64,000 nucleotides of DNA, from positions 744,001 to 808,000 of the forward strand of contig NZ_JAPDUG010000002.1 in NCBI RefSeq assembly GCF_026015885.1, in the 5' to 3' direction. Positions 24,573-32,600 of this stretch are shown piece by piece (position 1 is the first letter of the stretch; the number at the start of each line of letters is the position of its first letter). Source of the DNA: Halocynthiibacter sp. SDUM655004 (GTDB lineage Bacteria > Pseudomonadota > Alphaproteobacteria > Rhodobacterales > Rhodobacteraceae). Position numbers and translations under genes: made by a program. The notes under the pieces were generated by a model. It was not told where the DNA came from and did not search any database. It saw only the letters and a list, made by a program, of their open reading frames with translations.

Positions 24573-26021
24573 ATGACATTAGATTATGAGAATTCCAAGT
24601 TACCGCCCTTCTTACTTCTTGATGAGCCAAAACTCTCATTTAATGAAGATGGAACTAAGCAAGATGTAAGTCCACTCCGAGGTTTGGATCGCTTTGGCCC
24701 CCACTCTGGAGAAGTGTTCCCGAACTATACTCCACAGGTTCGACTAGCCACGATGGGGCCACGTAGCGGTTGGCCTCGTATGAGGGAATTGGTCAATACT
24801 CTTCGATCACACCACGCACCCGCAGACAGAAAAGACTACGTGCCGTCCTTCAGGGGATTTGAAGCAGTGTTTGGCGTGCCGTTAGTTGCCGCTTCAAAAA
24901 GTGCTCATATCAAATGGGATGACGATCTGAATGTGATCGCTCCGGGTCAGCCCCCACGTCAGCAACTTCATAAAGCACTACGGGAAGGGTTGGACAGGTT
25001 AAGCCTCGTAAGAGATCAATTTGATGTCGTGCTTGTTCACTTGCCCGAAATGTGGAGGGCCGCCTCCAGAGCCGAAGGTTTCGACGCCCACGATGAGCTG
25101 AAGGCTCTGGGAGCGGCGAAAGGTATTCCAACGCAGGTGATCAATGATCGTACTTTTTCGTTTAGTTATAAGGCATCTCTAGCATGGCGGTTGTCGATTG
25201 CACTTTATGTCAAGGCGGGCGGCGTGCCATGGAAGCTAGGGCCGTTACCCGGTGTACCCGACCAAACTGCCTACATCGGTCTCGCTTATTCCCTTCGAAA
25301 GACCACCGAGGGAACTAAGTTTGTTACTTGTTGCTCACAGGTGTTCGATGCCGATGGCGGGGGGATGCAGTTTGTCGCTTATGAAGCACGAGATCCCCAC
25401 GAAGACACTCTCGAAATGCGCAGGAACCCATATTTATCCCGCAGCGATATGCGTGCAGTTATGGCGCGTAGCCTAAGCCTCTATCGATCAAGAAACGGTG
25501 GTGCTTCGCCGCGTAGGCTAGTTGTTCACAAGACAACGGCCTACAAACAAGCGGAAATCGAAGGAGTACTGGATGCAACTTCTGCAATTCCTGAGGTCGA
25601 GTGCATAGAAGTTAGCCAATCGTCGGCGTGGCGGTCTGTTTGGTTAACTGAGAACAAGGGGAAAGGAGGTCCAAGCAAGCCAGATGGGTTCCCTGTACCG
25701 AGGGGAACGACGCTGGTTCACTCAGGATGTTCGGCTCTGGTCTGGGTCGCAGGCAACGCACCAGAAGCGTCACTACAGCGTAATTATTACCAAGGTAAAA
25801 AGAGTATTCCCCAGCCTCTAAAGCTGGTCAGGCATACCGGCTCGGGTCCTCTGGAATGCACGGCACTTGAGGCGCTCGCGCTTACGAAGATGGATTGGAA
25901 CAACGACGCACTTTATGATCCTGTTCCGGTAACAATCAGATACTCCCAAACTCTGGCAAAAACCATTGCCAGCGTGCCCAGCCTCCCCGGGAGAGAATAC
26001 CCATATCGTCTGTTTATGTAG
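24573..26021 (+). CDS. Short prokaryotic Argonaute (MID-PIWI, catalytically inactive type)
   Basis: The 482-residue protein lacks N and PAZ domains. The MID region (about 100-190) includes FDVVLVHLPEMW and GIPTQVINDRTF. The PIWI region begins with SLAWRLSIALYVKAGGVPWK, a segment very typical of short pAgos, then AYIGLAYSLRK, where the first catalytic Asp of active PIWI domains is replaced. Later come RRLVVHKTTAYKQAEIEGV and a C-terminus ending in YRLFM. Short pAgos bind guide and target nucleic acid but do not cut; their partner does the killing. It is 2 bases after the SIR2-APAZ gene, with AAGGG upstream of the ATG, so the two should form the heterodimer of a SPARSA system. Confidence 0.85.
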   Translation: MTLDYENSKLPPFLLLDEPKLSFNEDGTKQDVSPLRGLDRFGPHSGEVFPNYTPQVRLATMGPRSGWPRMRELVNTLRSHHAPADRKDYVPSFRGFEAVFGVPLVAASKSAHIKWDDDLNVIAPGQPPRQQLHKALREGLDRLSLVRDQFDVVLVHLPEMWRAASRAEGFDAHDELKALGAAKGIPTQVINDRTFSFSYKASLAWRLSIALYVKAGGVPWKLGPLPGVPDQTAYIGLAYSLRKTTEGTKFVTCCSQVFDADGGGMQFVAYEARDPHEDTLEMRRNPYLSRSDMRAVMARSLSLYRSRNGGASPRRLVVHKTTAYKQAEIEGVLDATSAIPEVECIEVSQSSAWRSVWLTENKGKGGPSKPDGFPVPRGTTLVHSGCSALVWVAGNAPEASLQRNYYQGKKSIPQPLKLVRHTGSGPLECTALEALALTKMDWNNDALYDPVPVTIRYSQTLAKTIASVPSLPGREYPYRLFM

Positions 26022-26065
26022 GACTTACTTACGTTTAGACGAATATTTGATAAGGAATTGGATGA

Positions 26066-27475
26066 ATGGTCGAGTGGCATTGCCAAAGTGCTTCGGAGTT
26101 GAATGACACCATTGACTCTTTGCCGCCGGGTCTCTTGTTTCGCGGTCAGACCAAGGAATATCTAAGGGCCGATGGAGGTCCCGATCTTCGCTCATCTATT
26201 GACCGGCACGGCTGTGTCCCGGACCGAATGCTCAAATGGTGGCAATACTCTCGGTTTATTCTCGGAACCTTTGTCAAGTCCTTCGACATGGCAAGCGACC
26301 TAGCGACTGATCAGGCCATCTTACAGCACTATGGTTGGCGGTCATTTTTCTTGGATGCCTCCTCGTCCGCCCAAGTGGCTGCTTGGTTCGCGGGTCACAA
26401 ATACAAATCCAAACGAGAAATTGAGTTAGTAGAAGACTGCTGGGAAGATCCCGTTTTCGCCATTCGCGAAGAGGCGTTCTACGAGCCTGCAGGAGACCAA
26501 GTCGCATGTTTGTATGCCATCGGAGGAAAAGGGCTGCGACGGAACGATATTGACGCAGTGGATTTGGTTGAAATCGCGACAGAGGCGGGCAGCCACAGAT
26601 GTAGCGCTCAATCCGCCTTCATGGTTGGCCCACTTAATGGAAACCTGCCCGATGACTGTATCGTGGCAAAGATTTTCGCGCCAACTAGCGTCTTTAGGGA
26701 ATTCGCGGCCCAAGACAGCTCGTTGACCCAAGAAGGCCTGTTTCCCCCGTCATCTTCCGATCCATTTTTAGCCGCACTTAGCTCGGTGCCGTGGGTGAAA
26801 AGATATATTGACGAAGAAAAAGTGGGTATCGACTTTTTTGATAGAGGCCTTGGATTGCCCGAGTACAACGTGAGATCCATGAAACGAAACGGACCAGCGG
26901 TTTGCTTCTATCGCAGATTTTGGATTGCCGACACTCTTCCTGAAGATTCAGTCTTCTCTGAAACCCATTTCTACCTGAGTGGAGAGACCCTATTTCATGG
27001 CGCAGCTGGGAGTCTCTCAGAATTCCCCAAGATAACTGAGTTGTTGACTGACGTCGTCTCAGTAGCCGTAGAATTGGACGGGCTTGTAGCCTACCCCTAT
27101 GCGCAAGGAGGATCGTTTGCAAAAGGCATATATCTTGAGCGCCAAGAGGACGGAAGTATCCTACTTACCGAACTGGCCGTAGAACAACATGGGCTTAGAC
27201 CAGCAGGGTTTGGTATTACGCGCGGCGTCTACTACATGCCAAGCGAAGAAGGGGATTGGAAACAAATCTCTCACCCGGAAGAATGTGATTGCGGACACGA
27301 AACCCATCACAGACATCATCTTGTAGTTGCCTCGCACTTCGAGAATGCGTTGGCGAGTGGCGAGTTTACCAATGTGAGAAAACGCATATTTGCATCTGAA
27401 GGAGTTACTGTAACGAGTGATCCTGCTGTGATTGAAATCATGAAGCTTGAGGACATGGTAACCTCAGAAAAGTGA
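26066..27475 (+). CDS. FRG-domain protein in the SIR2-Argonaute operon
   Basis: The 469-residue protein has an N-terminal FRG domain: PPGLLFRGQTKEYLRA (about residues 22-37), the conserved AILQHYGWRSFFLDASSSAQ and AAWFAGHK. The remaining part includes a VACLYAIGGKGL strand and a His/Cys cluster ECDCGHETHHRHHL near residue 410 that may bind metal. FRG domains occur often in phage-defence islands; their activity is not established to my knowledge. The gene starts 44 bases after the Argonaute stop, on the same strand, with AAGGA upstream, and there is no terminator between. Cotranscription is likely, but whether it is part of the defence system or independent cargo is unknown. Confidence 0.7.
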   Translation: MVEWHCQSASELNDTIDSLPPGLLFRGQTKEYLRADGGPDLRSSIDRHGCVPDRMLKWWQYSRFILGTFVKSFDMASDLATDQAILQHYGWRSFFLDASSSAQVAAWFAGHKYKSKREIELVEDCWEDPVFAIREEAFYEPAGDQVACLYAIGGKGLRRNDIDAVDLVEIATEAGSHRCSAQSAFMVGPLNGNLPDDCIVAKIFAPTSVFREFAAQDSSLTQEGLFPPSSSDPFLAALSSVPWVKRYIDEEKVGIDFFDRGLGLPEYNVRSMKRNGPAVCFYRRFWIADTLPEDSVFSETHFYLSGETLFHGAAGSLSEFPKITELLTDVVSVAVELDGLVAYPYAQGGSFAKGIYLERQEDGSILLTELAVEQHGLRPAGFGITRGVYYMPSEEGDWKQISHPEECDCGHETHHRHHLVVASHFENALASGEFTNVRKRIFASEGVTVTSDPAVIEIMKLEDMVTSEK

Positions 27476-27504
27476 ACAGCGACGCATGAACAGTCCATGC
27501 GCTC

Positions 27505-27522
27505 TTGATACCCCAGTGATAC
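27505..27522. promoter_or_regulatory. Arm-type repeat inside the right end of element 2
   Basis: TTGATAC and GTGATAC, 11 bases apart, within GATACCCCAGTGATACCC. This matches the motif at 13124-13141 in sequence, orientation and spacing. It lies about 70 bases from the tRNA 3' end. Confidence 0.45.
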
Positions 27523-27592
27523 CCGAGGTGATATTCACATCGATTAGATCACCAGAGACTTGTGATAAGGCATTGTTCTTGCTTGATTTAAA

Positions 27593-27667
27593 TGGTGCCC
27601 GGGGGCGGAATCGAACCACCGACACGAGGATTTTCAATCCACTGCTCTACCCCTGAGCTACCCGGGC
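27593..27667 (-). tRNA. tRNA-Phe (anticodon GAA)
   Basis: The 75-base cloverleaf has acceptor stem GCCCGGG/CCCGGGC, D arm with GGGGTAGA, anticodon loop TTGAAAA (anticodon GAA), T arm GGTTCGATTCC and encoded CCA. It is the attachment target of the islands to its left, whose ends repeat its 3' part. It remains intact because the integrating element restores the 3' end. Confidence 0.97.
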
Positions 27668-27732
27668 ACGGGGAACGTTTTCACGTTCGGGTCGCGGTGT
27701 TCTAGACGCGCTAAAAGGTGGTGTCTAGAGGC

Positions 27733-27764
27733 AAATCGCAAAAAATCAGTGTGGTTTGCGATTT
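27733..27764 (+). terminator. Inverted repeat with T-tract at the yacG end
   Basis: AAATCGCAAA (27733-27742) pairs perfectly with TTTGCGATTT (27755-27764), followed by GTTTTTT on the plus strand. Terminator polarity therefore faces transcription coming from the island side, although the last codons of yacG (minus strand) lie inside it. It may also act on minus-strand transcripts without a T-tract. Confidence 0.5.
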
Positions 27765-27928
27765 GTTTTTTCTAACTCATCTCGAAGTGCGCTCAAATCG
27801 TCTTCTTCTTCGGAGGGTGCAGTGTAGGTTCCGTTGAACCAACGGCCCAAATCGATGTCTGCACAGTTCTTTGAACAGAAGGGACGATATTTCTTATCAG
27901 AATCCTTTGAACAAATCGGACAACTCAT
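27746..27928 (-). CDS. yacG: DNA gyrase inhibitor YacG (zinc-binding)
   Basis: The 60-residue protein has two Cys pairs, MSCPICSK and RPFCSKNCADIDLGRW, forming the zinc site and the DIDLGRW segment that mark YacG. In E. coli YacG binds GyrB and blocks gyrase binding to DNA. The ATG overlaps the RNase E/G stop (ATGA), and AAGGA lies upstream. It is the last gene of the murA-to-yacG cluster. Confidence 0.9.
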   Translation of the reverse strand: MSCPICSKDSDKKYRPFCSKNCADIDLGRWFNGTYTAPSEEEDDLSALRDELEKTNRKPH

Positions 27929-28956
27929 TCTACGCAATCCTTAAGCGGCAACCGTTCGCGTTTTCGTTGCAGTTCATAGTGGCCAAGCGGCGTAAAGCCC
28001 ACAAGCGCAGTGTCAATCGAATCGGCCTTAAAGGCCGCGCGCAACACGCTTTCAAAGGTCTGCCGGTCTTTCTTGGTCATTGGAGCGAGATCGAGAGTTA
28101 TCTGCCCGCCGAGACCACGAATGCGCATTTGCCGCGGAAGGTCGCGAGCAGCGGCGATATTTGCCTTAAGGCCCGCTGCAACGGATGTATCTCCGCCCGT
28201 ATTGATATCAACCGCTACAAGCGCGCGTGTCGGCTCGACATACATGCTGGCCCCGCCGCTCAATGGCACGTAGTCATCAAGCGTTTCAGAAACCATGCTA
28301 TCGATTTCGTAATCAGCAAAACTTCCTTCATTCGCCGCCATCACATCCGGCGCGGGCCAATCACGCCACGCAAGCAATTGAGCATCGGGGCCATCAAGCA
28401 AAAGCTCCGCTCCGTTGTCGTCAGCATCAAGGACGCCATCGGCCTGCCCCAACATGAGCGCTATGTCATCGGCGATTTCTTCATGGTCTGAATGCTCACA
28501 GATCGAGCGGAGGATGAGGCCGTGTGGCACACCCTCCATCATAGACTTGGCCAACTCCATCAATTCGTCGCGGATGTCGTCATCGCGGATCGCGCGGCTG
28601 ATATTCACGCCGGGTGCATTTGGCGTCACAATCGCGTAGCGACTTTTGAATAGAATTTTCTGAGTAACAGGAACGGCTTTCCCTTCTTCGGCAAAGCCTG
28701 TGACTTGCACGAAAATAGACTGCCCGGGCGCGAGCCCCTTACCTTGGCGCAGAAATGCGGTGCCGTCAGGTATCCGCAGCATCATACCGCCCTGCCCTTT
28801 CAGCGGACGATCACAGATGGCACGGTAAATCGTTCCCGGCACGGGCATTTCCTGCGCAGCGGGATCAATCAGAAGATCGGTTAACTTCCCATCAACCAAC
28901 ATCGCAGCCGCACCACGGCCCTTCCATTGATCTAATGCAACAACACTGCCCTTCAT
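27925..28956 (-). CDS. rng: Ribonuclease E/G family protein
   Basis: The 343-residue protein resembles the short RNase G-like enzymes of Rhodobacteraceae. The S1-like part lies at the N-terminus ([20 protein letters not shown]). The DNase I-like catalytic core has [11 protein letters not shown] and [13 protein letters not shown], the two strands that supply the Mg-binding Asp residues in RNase E. It is shorter than E. coli RNase G (489 residues) and lacks an obvious zinc-link region at the end. The start overlaps the Maf stop by 4 bases, and the stop overlaps yacG by 4 bases. Its likely role is rRNA maturation or mRNA decay. Confidence 0.85.
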   Translation of the reverse strand: MKGSVVALDQWKGRGAAAMLVDGKLTDLLIDPAAQEMPVPGTIYRAICDRPLKGQGGMMLRIPDGTAFLRQGKGLAPGQSIFVQVTGFAEEGKAVPVTQKILFKSRYAIVTPNAPGVNISRAIRDDDIRDELMELAKSMMEGVPHGLILRSICEHSDHEEIADDIALMLGQADGVLDADDNGAELLLDGPDAQLLAWRDWPAPDVMAANEGSFADYEIDSMVSETLDDYVPLSGGASMYVEPTRALVAVDINTGGDTSVAAGLKANIAAARDLPRQMRIRGLGGQITLDLAPMTKKDRQTFESVLRAAFKADSIDTALVGFTPLGHYELQRKRERLPLKDCVE

Positions 28957-29525
28957 GCGCCCTCCAGCGGGTAACCCGCGCTTTCTAACAGTTGCGCGGT
29001 TTCTGTGAGCGGCAAACCAACAACGCCCGTATAGGAACCATTAATCCACGGGATGAACCGCGCCGCATAGCCCTGAATACCATAGGCTCCTGCTTTGCCC
29101 TGCCATTCACCTGTGACGATGTAAGCGTTGATATCAGCTTCTGTCAGTTGCTTCATCCGCAAGATGGTAACAGTTTCTTTCTCGGCAATCTTATCGCCTA
29201 CGCGCAGCGCGACAGCAGTAACAACACGATGGCGGCGCCCCGAAAGGCGGCGAAGATAATCGCGCGCCTCGGCTTCATCAGTTGGCTTGCCGAGGATACG
29301 ACGGCCAATCGCCACAATCGTATCCGCGCTCAAAACAATCTCGTCCGGCGCAGCCTGAACCGCTTTCGCCTTTTCACGCGCAAGCCTTTGGCAATACGGG
29401 CGCGGATATTCGCCCACTTGGGGCGTCTCATCTATATCCGCAGGGCGCACAGCGTCAGGCACCACGCCAATCTGTTTGAGGAGTTCGGCGCGGCGTGGGC
29501 TTGCAGACCCTAAGATCAAACGCAT
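28953..29525 (-). CDS. maf: Maf-like nucleoside triphosphate pyrophosphatase
   Basis: The 190-residue protein begins [20 protein letters not shown], the Maf signature (SxSPRR), and has [18 protein letters not shown] with the catalytic acidic residue and [20 protein letters not shown]. Maf proteins hydrolyse non-canonical or canonical NTPs to NMP and pyrophosphate. It overlaps the RNase gene by 4 bases (ATGA) and starts 3 bases after the infA stop. Confidence 0.95.
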   Translation of the reverse strand: MRLILGSASPRRAELLKQIGVVPDAVRPADIDETPQVGEYPRPYCQRLAREKAKAVQAAPDEIVLSADTIVAIGRRILGKPTDEAEARDYLRRLSGRRHRVVTAVALRVGDKIAEKETVTILRMKQLTEADINAYIVTGEWQGKAGAYGIQGYAARFIPWINGSYTGVVGLPLTETAQLLESAGYPLEGA

Positions 29526-29528
29526 CGC

Positions 29529-29747
29529 CTACTTGAAGCGATAGTTGATGCGACCTTTGGTGAGGTCATAAGGCGTCATGGCGACTTGGACTTTGTCACC
29601 GGCAAGAACGCGGATACGGTTCTTGCGCATTTTGCCTGCCATATGCGCGATGATCTCATGGCCGTTTTCCAGCTCGACCCGAAACGTCGCGTTTGGCAGA
29701 AGCTCCCTGACGACACCTGGAAATTCGAGCTCTTCTTCCTTGGCCAT
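29529..29747 (-). CDS. infA: Translation initiation factor IF-1
   Basis: The 72-residue protein starts [20 protein letters not shown] and carries the S1-like OB fold with [20 protein letters not shown] and a [12 protein letters not shown] end, close to the universal IF-1 sequence. It binds the 30S A site during initiation. GGAG lies upstream of the ATG. A 113-base gap separates it from the preceding gene, so it may have its own promoter. Confidence 0.98.
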   Translation of the reverse strand: MAKEEELEFPGVVRELLPNATFRVELENGHEIIAHMAGKMRKNRIRVLAGDKVQVAMTPYDLTKGRINYRFK

Positions 29748-29860
29748 GGTCTCTCCTATTCGTTACCTTTCTCGTGCCAGTGCACGAGCGCCTCTTAAAT
29801 GCGCGTCATTTTCGCATTTTTCAAGGACAACTTGGCGTGAAACACAGGAATTTGCGCGAA

Positions 29861-30322
29861 TTAGAGCGGATTCTCGGGCGTTCCGAACCGTTCTAGCAAC
29901 TGCTTTTTGATTTGGTCGCGCGTTTGCCGGTATGACTGCAGCCGATCTTCGCGCGTTTCTCCGAGTCCAGTCGGGTCCAGAACAGGCCAGTACTCAACCG
30001 AAAGATGGAACAAACGCGTCAAATCCAAAGCGCGGCGCTGGCTCGCTGGCGACAACGCAATCACGAGATCAAAACTAGATAAATCGTCGCCCCAATCCTG
30101 CATGTCGTCGAAAGAGCGGCTCTTGTGTCGAGAAAGCTCGACACCTAACTCGCTGCACACCGCAATCGCAAATCCATCAATTTCAAGATCGTTGTGAACG
30201 CCAACCGATTGAATATAAATCGATTTGCCGTACATGGCCTTCATGATCCCCTCTGCCATTGGCGAACGTACAGAGTTGTGATCACAGCAAAAAAGGACAG
30301 AGGTCGGGCGGTCGGGGTTCAT
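29861..30322 (-). CDS. Low-molecular-weight protein tyrosine phosphatase / arsenate reductase-like
   Basis: The 153-residue protein has the P-loop CDHNSVRSPMAEGI near the N-terminus (Cys-x5-Arg-Ser), the catalytic site of the LMW-PTP fold, and a PVLDPTG segment (Asp-Pro general acid) near residue 120. The family includes tyrosine phosphatases and thioredoxin-coupled arsenate reductases, and the sequence alone does not separate them. The ATG directly follows the UPF0262 stop (TAAATG). Confidence 0.85.
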   Translation of the reverse strand: MNPDRPTSVLFCCDHNSVRSPMAEGIMKAMYGKSIYIQSVGVHNDLEIDGFAIAVCSELGVELSRHKSRSFDDMQDWGDDLSSFDLVIALSPASQRRALDLTRLFHLSVEYWPVLDPTGLGETREDRLQSYRQTRDQIKKQLLERFGTPENPL

Positions 30323-30808
30323 TTATCCCCCGAAATGCAAGACGCAAATAAGCGTAAACAGGCGGCGCGCGGTTGGGTGATCGACTTTGGCCTTTCCTTC
30401 GAGCCGCTCCTGAAGAACGCGGGCACCTTCGTCGTGAATGCCGCGCCGCGCCATATCAATTGCTTCGATTTGACTTGGGGGCAGCTTCTTTACCGCGTCA
30501 AAGTAACTCTCGCAAATCTGGAAATAGTCTCGAACGACCTGTCGAAACGGCCCAAGTGCGAGGTGAAACTCAGCAAGAGGCGCCTCGTCTTCGCTGCGAA
30601 TATCAAACACAAGTCGGCGCTCGCGAATGGCCAAAGTTACGTTGAATGGCCCTTCTTCTGGATCGTGCCCTTCTCTAACAGGCAAAGCAAAGCTGTTGTC
30701 TTCAAGCAGATCGAATATGGCAACGCGGCGCTCCTGTTCGATCTCTGCTGTCGCAGGAGCGCGGCCTTCATCGTCAATCTCGATTGCAACGATGCGATTT
30801 GTTGCCAT
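30323..30808 (-). CDS. UPF0262 family protein
   Basis: The 161-residue protein has features of the alphaproteobacterial UPF0262 family: IVAIEIDDEGRAP at the start, FNVTLAIRERRLVFDIR, and HLALGPFRQVVRDYFQICES in the middle. Its function is unknown. It starts 4 bases after the hisD stop and is followed at once by the phosphatase gene, so it belongs to the same operon. Confidence 0.92.
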   Translation of the reverse strand: MATNRIVAIEIDDEGRAPATAEIEQERRVAIFDLLEDNSFALPVREGHDPEEGPFNVTLAIRERRLVFDIRSEDEAPLAEFHLALGPFRQVVRDYFQICESYFDAVKKLPPSQIEAIDMARRGIHDEGARVLQERLEGKAKVDHPTARRLFTLICVLHFGG

Positions 30809-30812
30809 GTCG

Positions 30813-32117
30813 TTACCCTTCGTTGATACGGTCCAACCTTGCTCGGATCGAGAGGCCGTGCGCCTCTAGGCTTTCAGATTTAGCCAGCCGTTCAGCCGAT
30901 GGGCCAATCGCGGCCAAGGCTTCTGGTGTCATACGCGAAAGCGTGGTTCGCTTGACGAAATCCATAACAGACAGCCCCGAGGAGAACCGTGCGGAACGCG
31001 CTGTCGGCAGAACATGGTTCGGCCCGCCGATATAATCGCCGATTGCTTCGGGCGTGTACTGACCGATGAAAATCGCACCTGCATGCCTTATCTTGGCAGC
31101 CAAAGCATCAGCATCGTCAACACAAATCTCAAGGTGCTCCGGCGCGATCCGATCAGAAAGCGCTATCGCACACTCCAGATCAGGAACGGTGATCACCGCA
31201 CCAAAGTCACGCCAGCTGGGAGCGGCTATAGCAGCCCGCTCCAACGTTTCGAGCCGTTTTTCAACGGCTTGCGCAACGGCGCGGCCAAATTCTGCGTCAT
31301 CCGTTATCAGAATACTTTGTGCGCTCTCGTCATGCTCAGCCTGACTCAAAAGATCAACGGCTATCCAGTCTGGGTCATTGTTCTTGTCTGCAATCACCAA
31401 AATCTCGCTCGGGCCGGCGATCATATCGATTCCGACCTTGCCAAAAACGCGACGCTTGGCAGCCGCGACAAAAGCATTGCCCGGGCCAGTGATCTTATCA
31501 ACAGGTGCAATAGTTTCAGTGCCATAAGCAAGCGCAGCAATCGCCTGTGCGCCACCTATGCGATAGATCTCATCCACACCAGCAAGGCGCGCCGCAAATA
31601 GTACAAGCGGGTTTACTGCACCATCTGGCGTTGGAACGCAGATCGCGAGACGTTCAACGCCCGCCACCTTTGCGGGAATTGCATTCATCAGAACCGAACT
31701 AGGGTAACTTGCGAGCCCGCCCGGAACGTAAAGCCCCGCCGCGGCAACAGCTGTCCATCGCCAGCCAAGCATTGCGCCGGTATCATCTGTCCAGCTTGCA
31801 TCTTCTGGAAGCTGCTTCTCGTGATAGGCGCGGATACGGGAAGCGGCCAATTCAAGCGCAGCGGCATCTTCGGCGTCAACTTTCGCACATTCTGCTTCAA
31901 TTTCCTCTGGCGAGAACCGCAGCGTCTCGGGCGTGAGCGCGAGTCGGTCGAATTTATTGGTTAGGTCCACAACCGCCGCATCGCCGCGCTTGCGCACATC
32001 TGCAATAATATCGGCAACGACCACATCCACATCGGGGCTGTCTTCACGTTTGGTGCCTAGAAACGCTTGAAACTCGGCATCAAAACCGGTGTCAGAGGCG
32101 TTTAGAAATAGAGGCAT
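30813..32117 (-). CDS. hisD: Histidinol dehydrogenase
   Basis: The 434-residue protein has the usual length of HisD. Signature segments are YVPGGLASYPSSVLMNAIPA, EIYRIGGAQAIAALAYGTET, KITGPGNAFVAAAKR, GPSEILVIAD and a C-terminal PEHLEICVDD. It oxidises L-histidinol to L-histidine in two NAD-dependent steps. It lies 3 bases after the DUF2948 stop, separated from other his genes, as is usual in Rhodobacteraceae. Confidence 0.98.
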   Translation of the reverse strand: MPLFLNASDTGFDAEFQAFLGTKREDSPDVDVVVADIIADVRKRGDAAVVDLTNKFDRLALTPETLRFSPEEIEAECAKVDAEDAAALELAASRIRAYHEKQLPEDASWTDDTGAMLGWRWTAVAAAGLYVPGGLASYPSSVLMNAIPAKVAGVERLAICVPTPDGAVNPLVLFAARLAGVDEIYRIGGAQAIAALAYGTETIAPVDKITGPGNAFVAAAKRRVFGKVGIDMIAGPSEILVIADKNNDPDWIAVDLLSQAEHDESAQSILITDDAEFGRAVAQAVEKRLETLERAAIAAPSWRDFGAVITVPDLECAIALSDRIAPEHLEICVDDADALAAKIRHAGAIFIGQYTPEAIGDYIGGPNHVLPTARSARFSSGLSVMDFVKRTTLSRMTPEALAAIGPSAERLAKSESLEAHGLSIRARLDRINEG

Positions 32118-32120
32118 AGA

Positions 32121-32600
32121 TCACTCCGGGTGCTGAGGCATAGATTTGGACGGAGCGATATAGGGGCGGGTCACGTCTTGCAATGTGACATTGAGACATT
32201 CCACATCCACGCCAATCAGCCCATCCCCTGCCAGAACCACGAGTATGCGCCCTGTGCCATCTTCACCCGGCTCAAAGCCAATCGACAGGATCGAGAAAAC
32301 AAGGTCTTTGTCGTTCTGATCAATTCCCTGGCTTACAACCCCTGTTGCATCCTCAAAAGTCAGAACGGAACGCACGCGTTCGTAGGGACGATTACGAGCC
32401 TCTGCGTTCGGCGCGTCTTCCCATCTGAACCGGTTAAGAAGAATTGCAAAGCGCCGCTCTTGCGGACGCCAAGCAACTTCGGAAATCGGGAAAACAGCGT
32501 CTTGGGCAACGCTAGAAATAACCTGCAAGTCTTCTTCATCTGCTGCAACAAGTTGCAGCGGTTTCTCTGCGCCGTCTTCAAATGTGGCGTCGTTACTCAT
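32121..32600 (-). CDS. DUF2948 family protein
   Basis: The 159-residue protein contains [20 protein letters not shown] and [14 protein letters not shown], typical of the DUF2948 family found between murA and hisD in alphaproteobacteria. Function unknown. The ATG overlaps the murA stop (ATGA) and it precedes hisD by 3 bases. Confidence 0.92.
   Translation of the reverse strand: MSNDATFEDGAEKPLQLVAADEEDLQVISSVAQDAVFPISEVAWRPQERRFAILLNRFRWEDAPNAEARNRPYERVRSVLTFEDATGVVSQGIDQNDKDLVFSILSIGFEPGEDGTGRILVVLAGDGLIGVDVECLNVTLQDVTRPYIAPSKSMPQHPE

Larger units (their letters stand above)
12943..27592. mobile_element. Integrative element 2 at tRNA-Phe carrying defence genes
   Basis: The segment is bounded by the 51-base att copy at 12943-12993 and the intact tRNA-Phe at 27593-27667. 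It encodes a Septu-like pair, a DUF4102-type integrase, an AlpA-like regulator, a primase/helicase protein, small unknown genes and the SIR2/Argonaute/FRG operon. Matching TACCCCAGTGATACCC motifs lie just inside both ends (13124-13141 and 27505-27522). There is no relaxase or conjugation gene, so its spread would need a helper or phage. The integrase with AlpA and primase is a layout shared with P4-like satellites. Confidence 0.75.

Noticed and set aside
27871..28491. 206-codon plus-strand open frame
   Set aside because: It is antisense to the RNase E/G gene, which has recognisable catalytic strands and operon overlaps.
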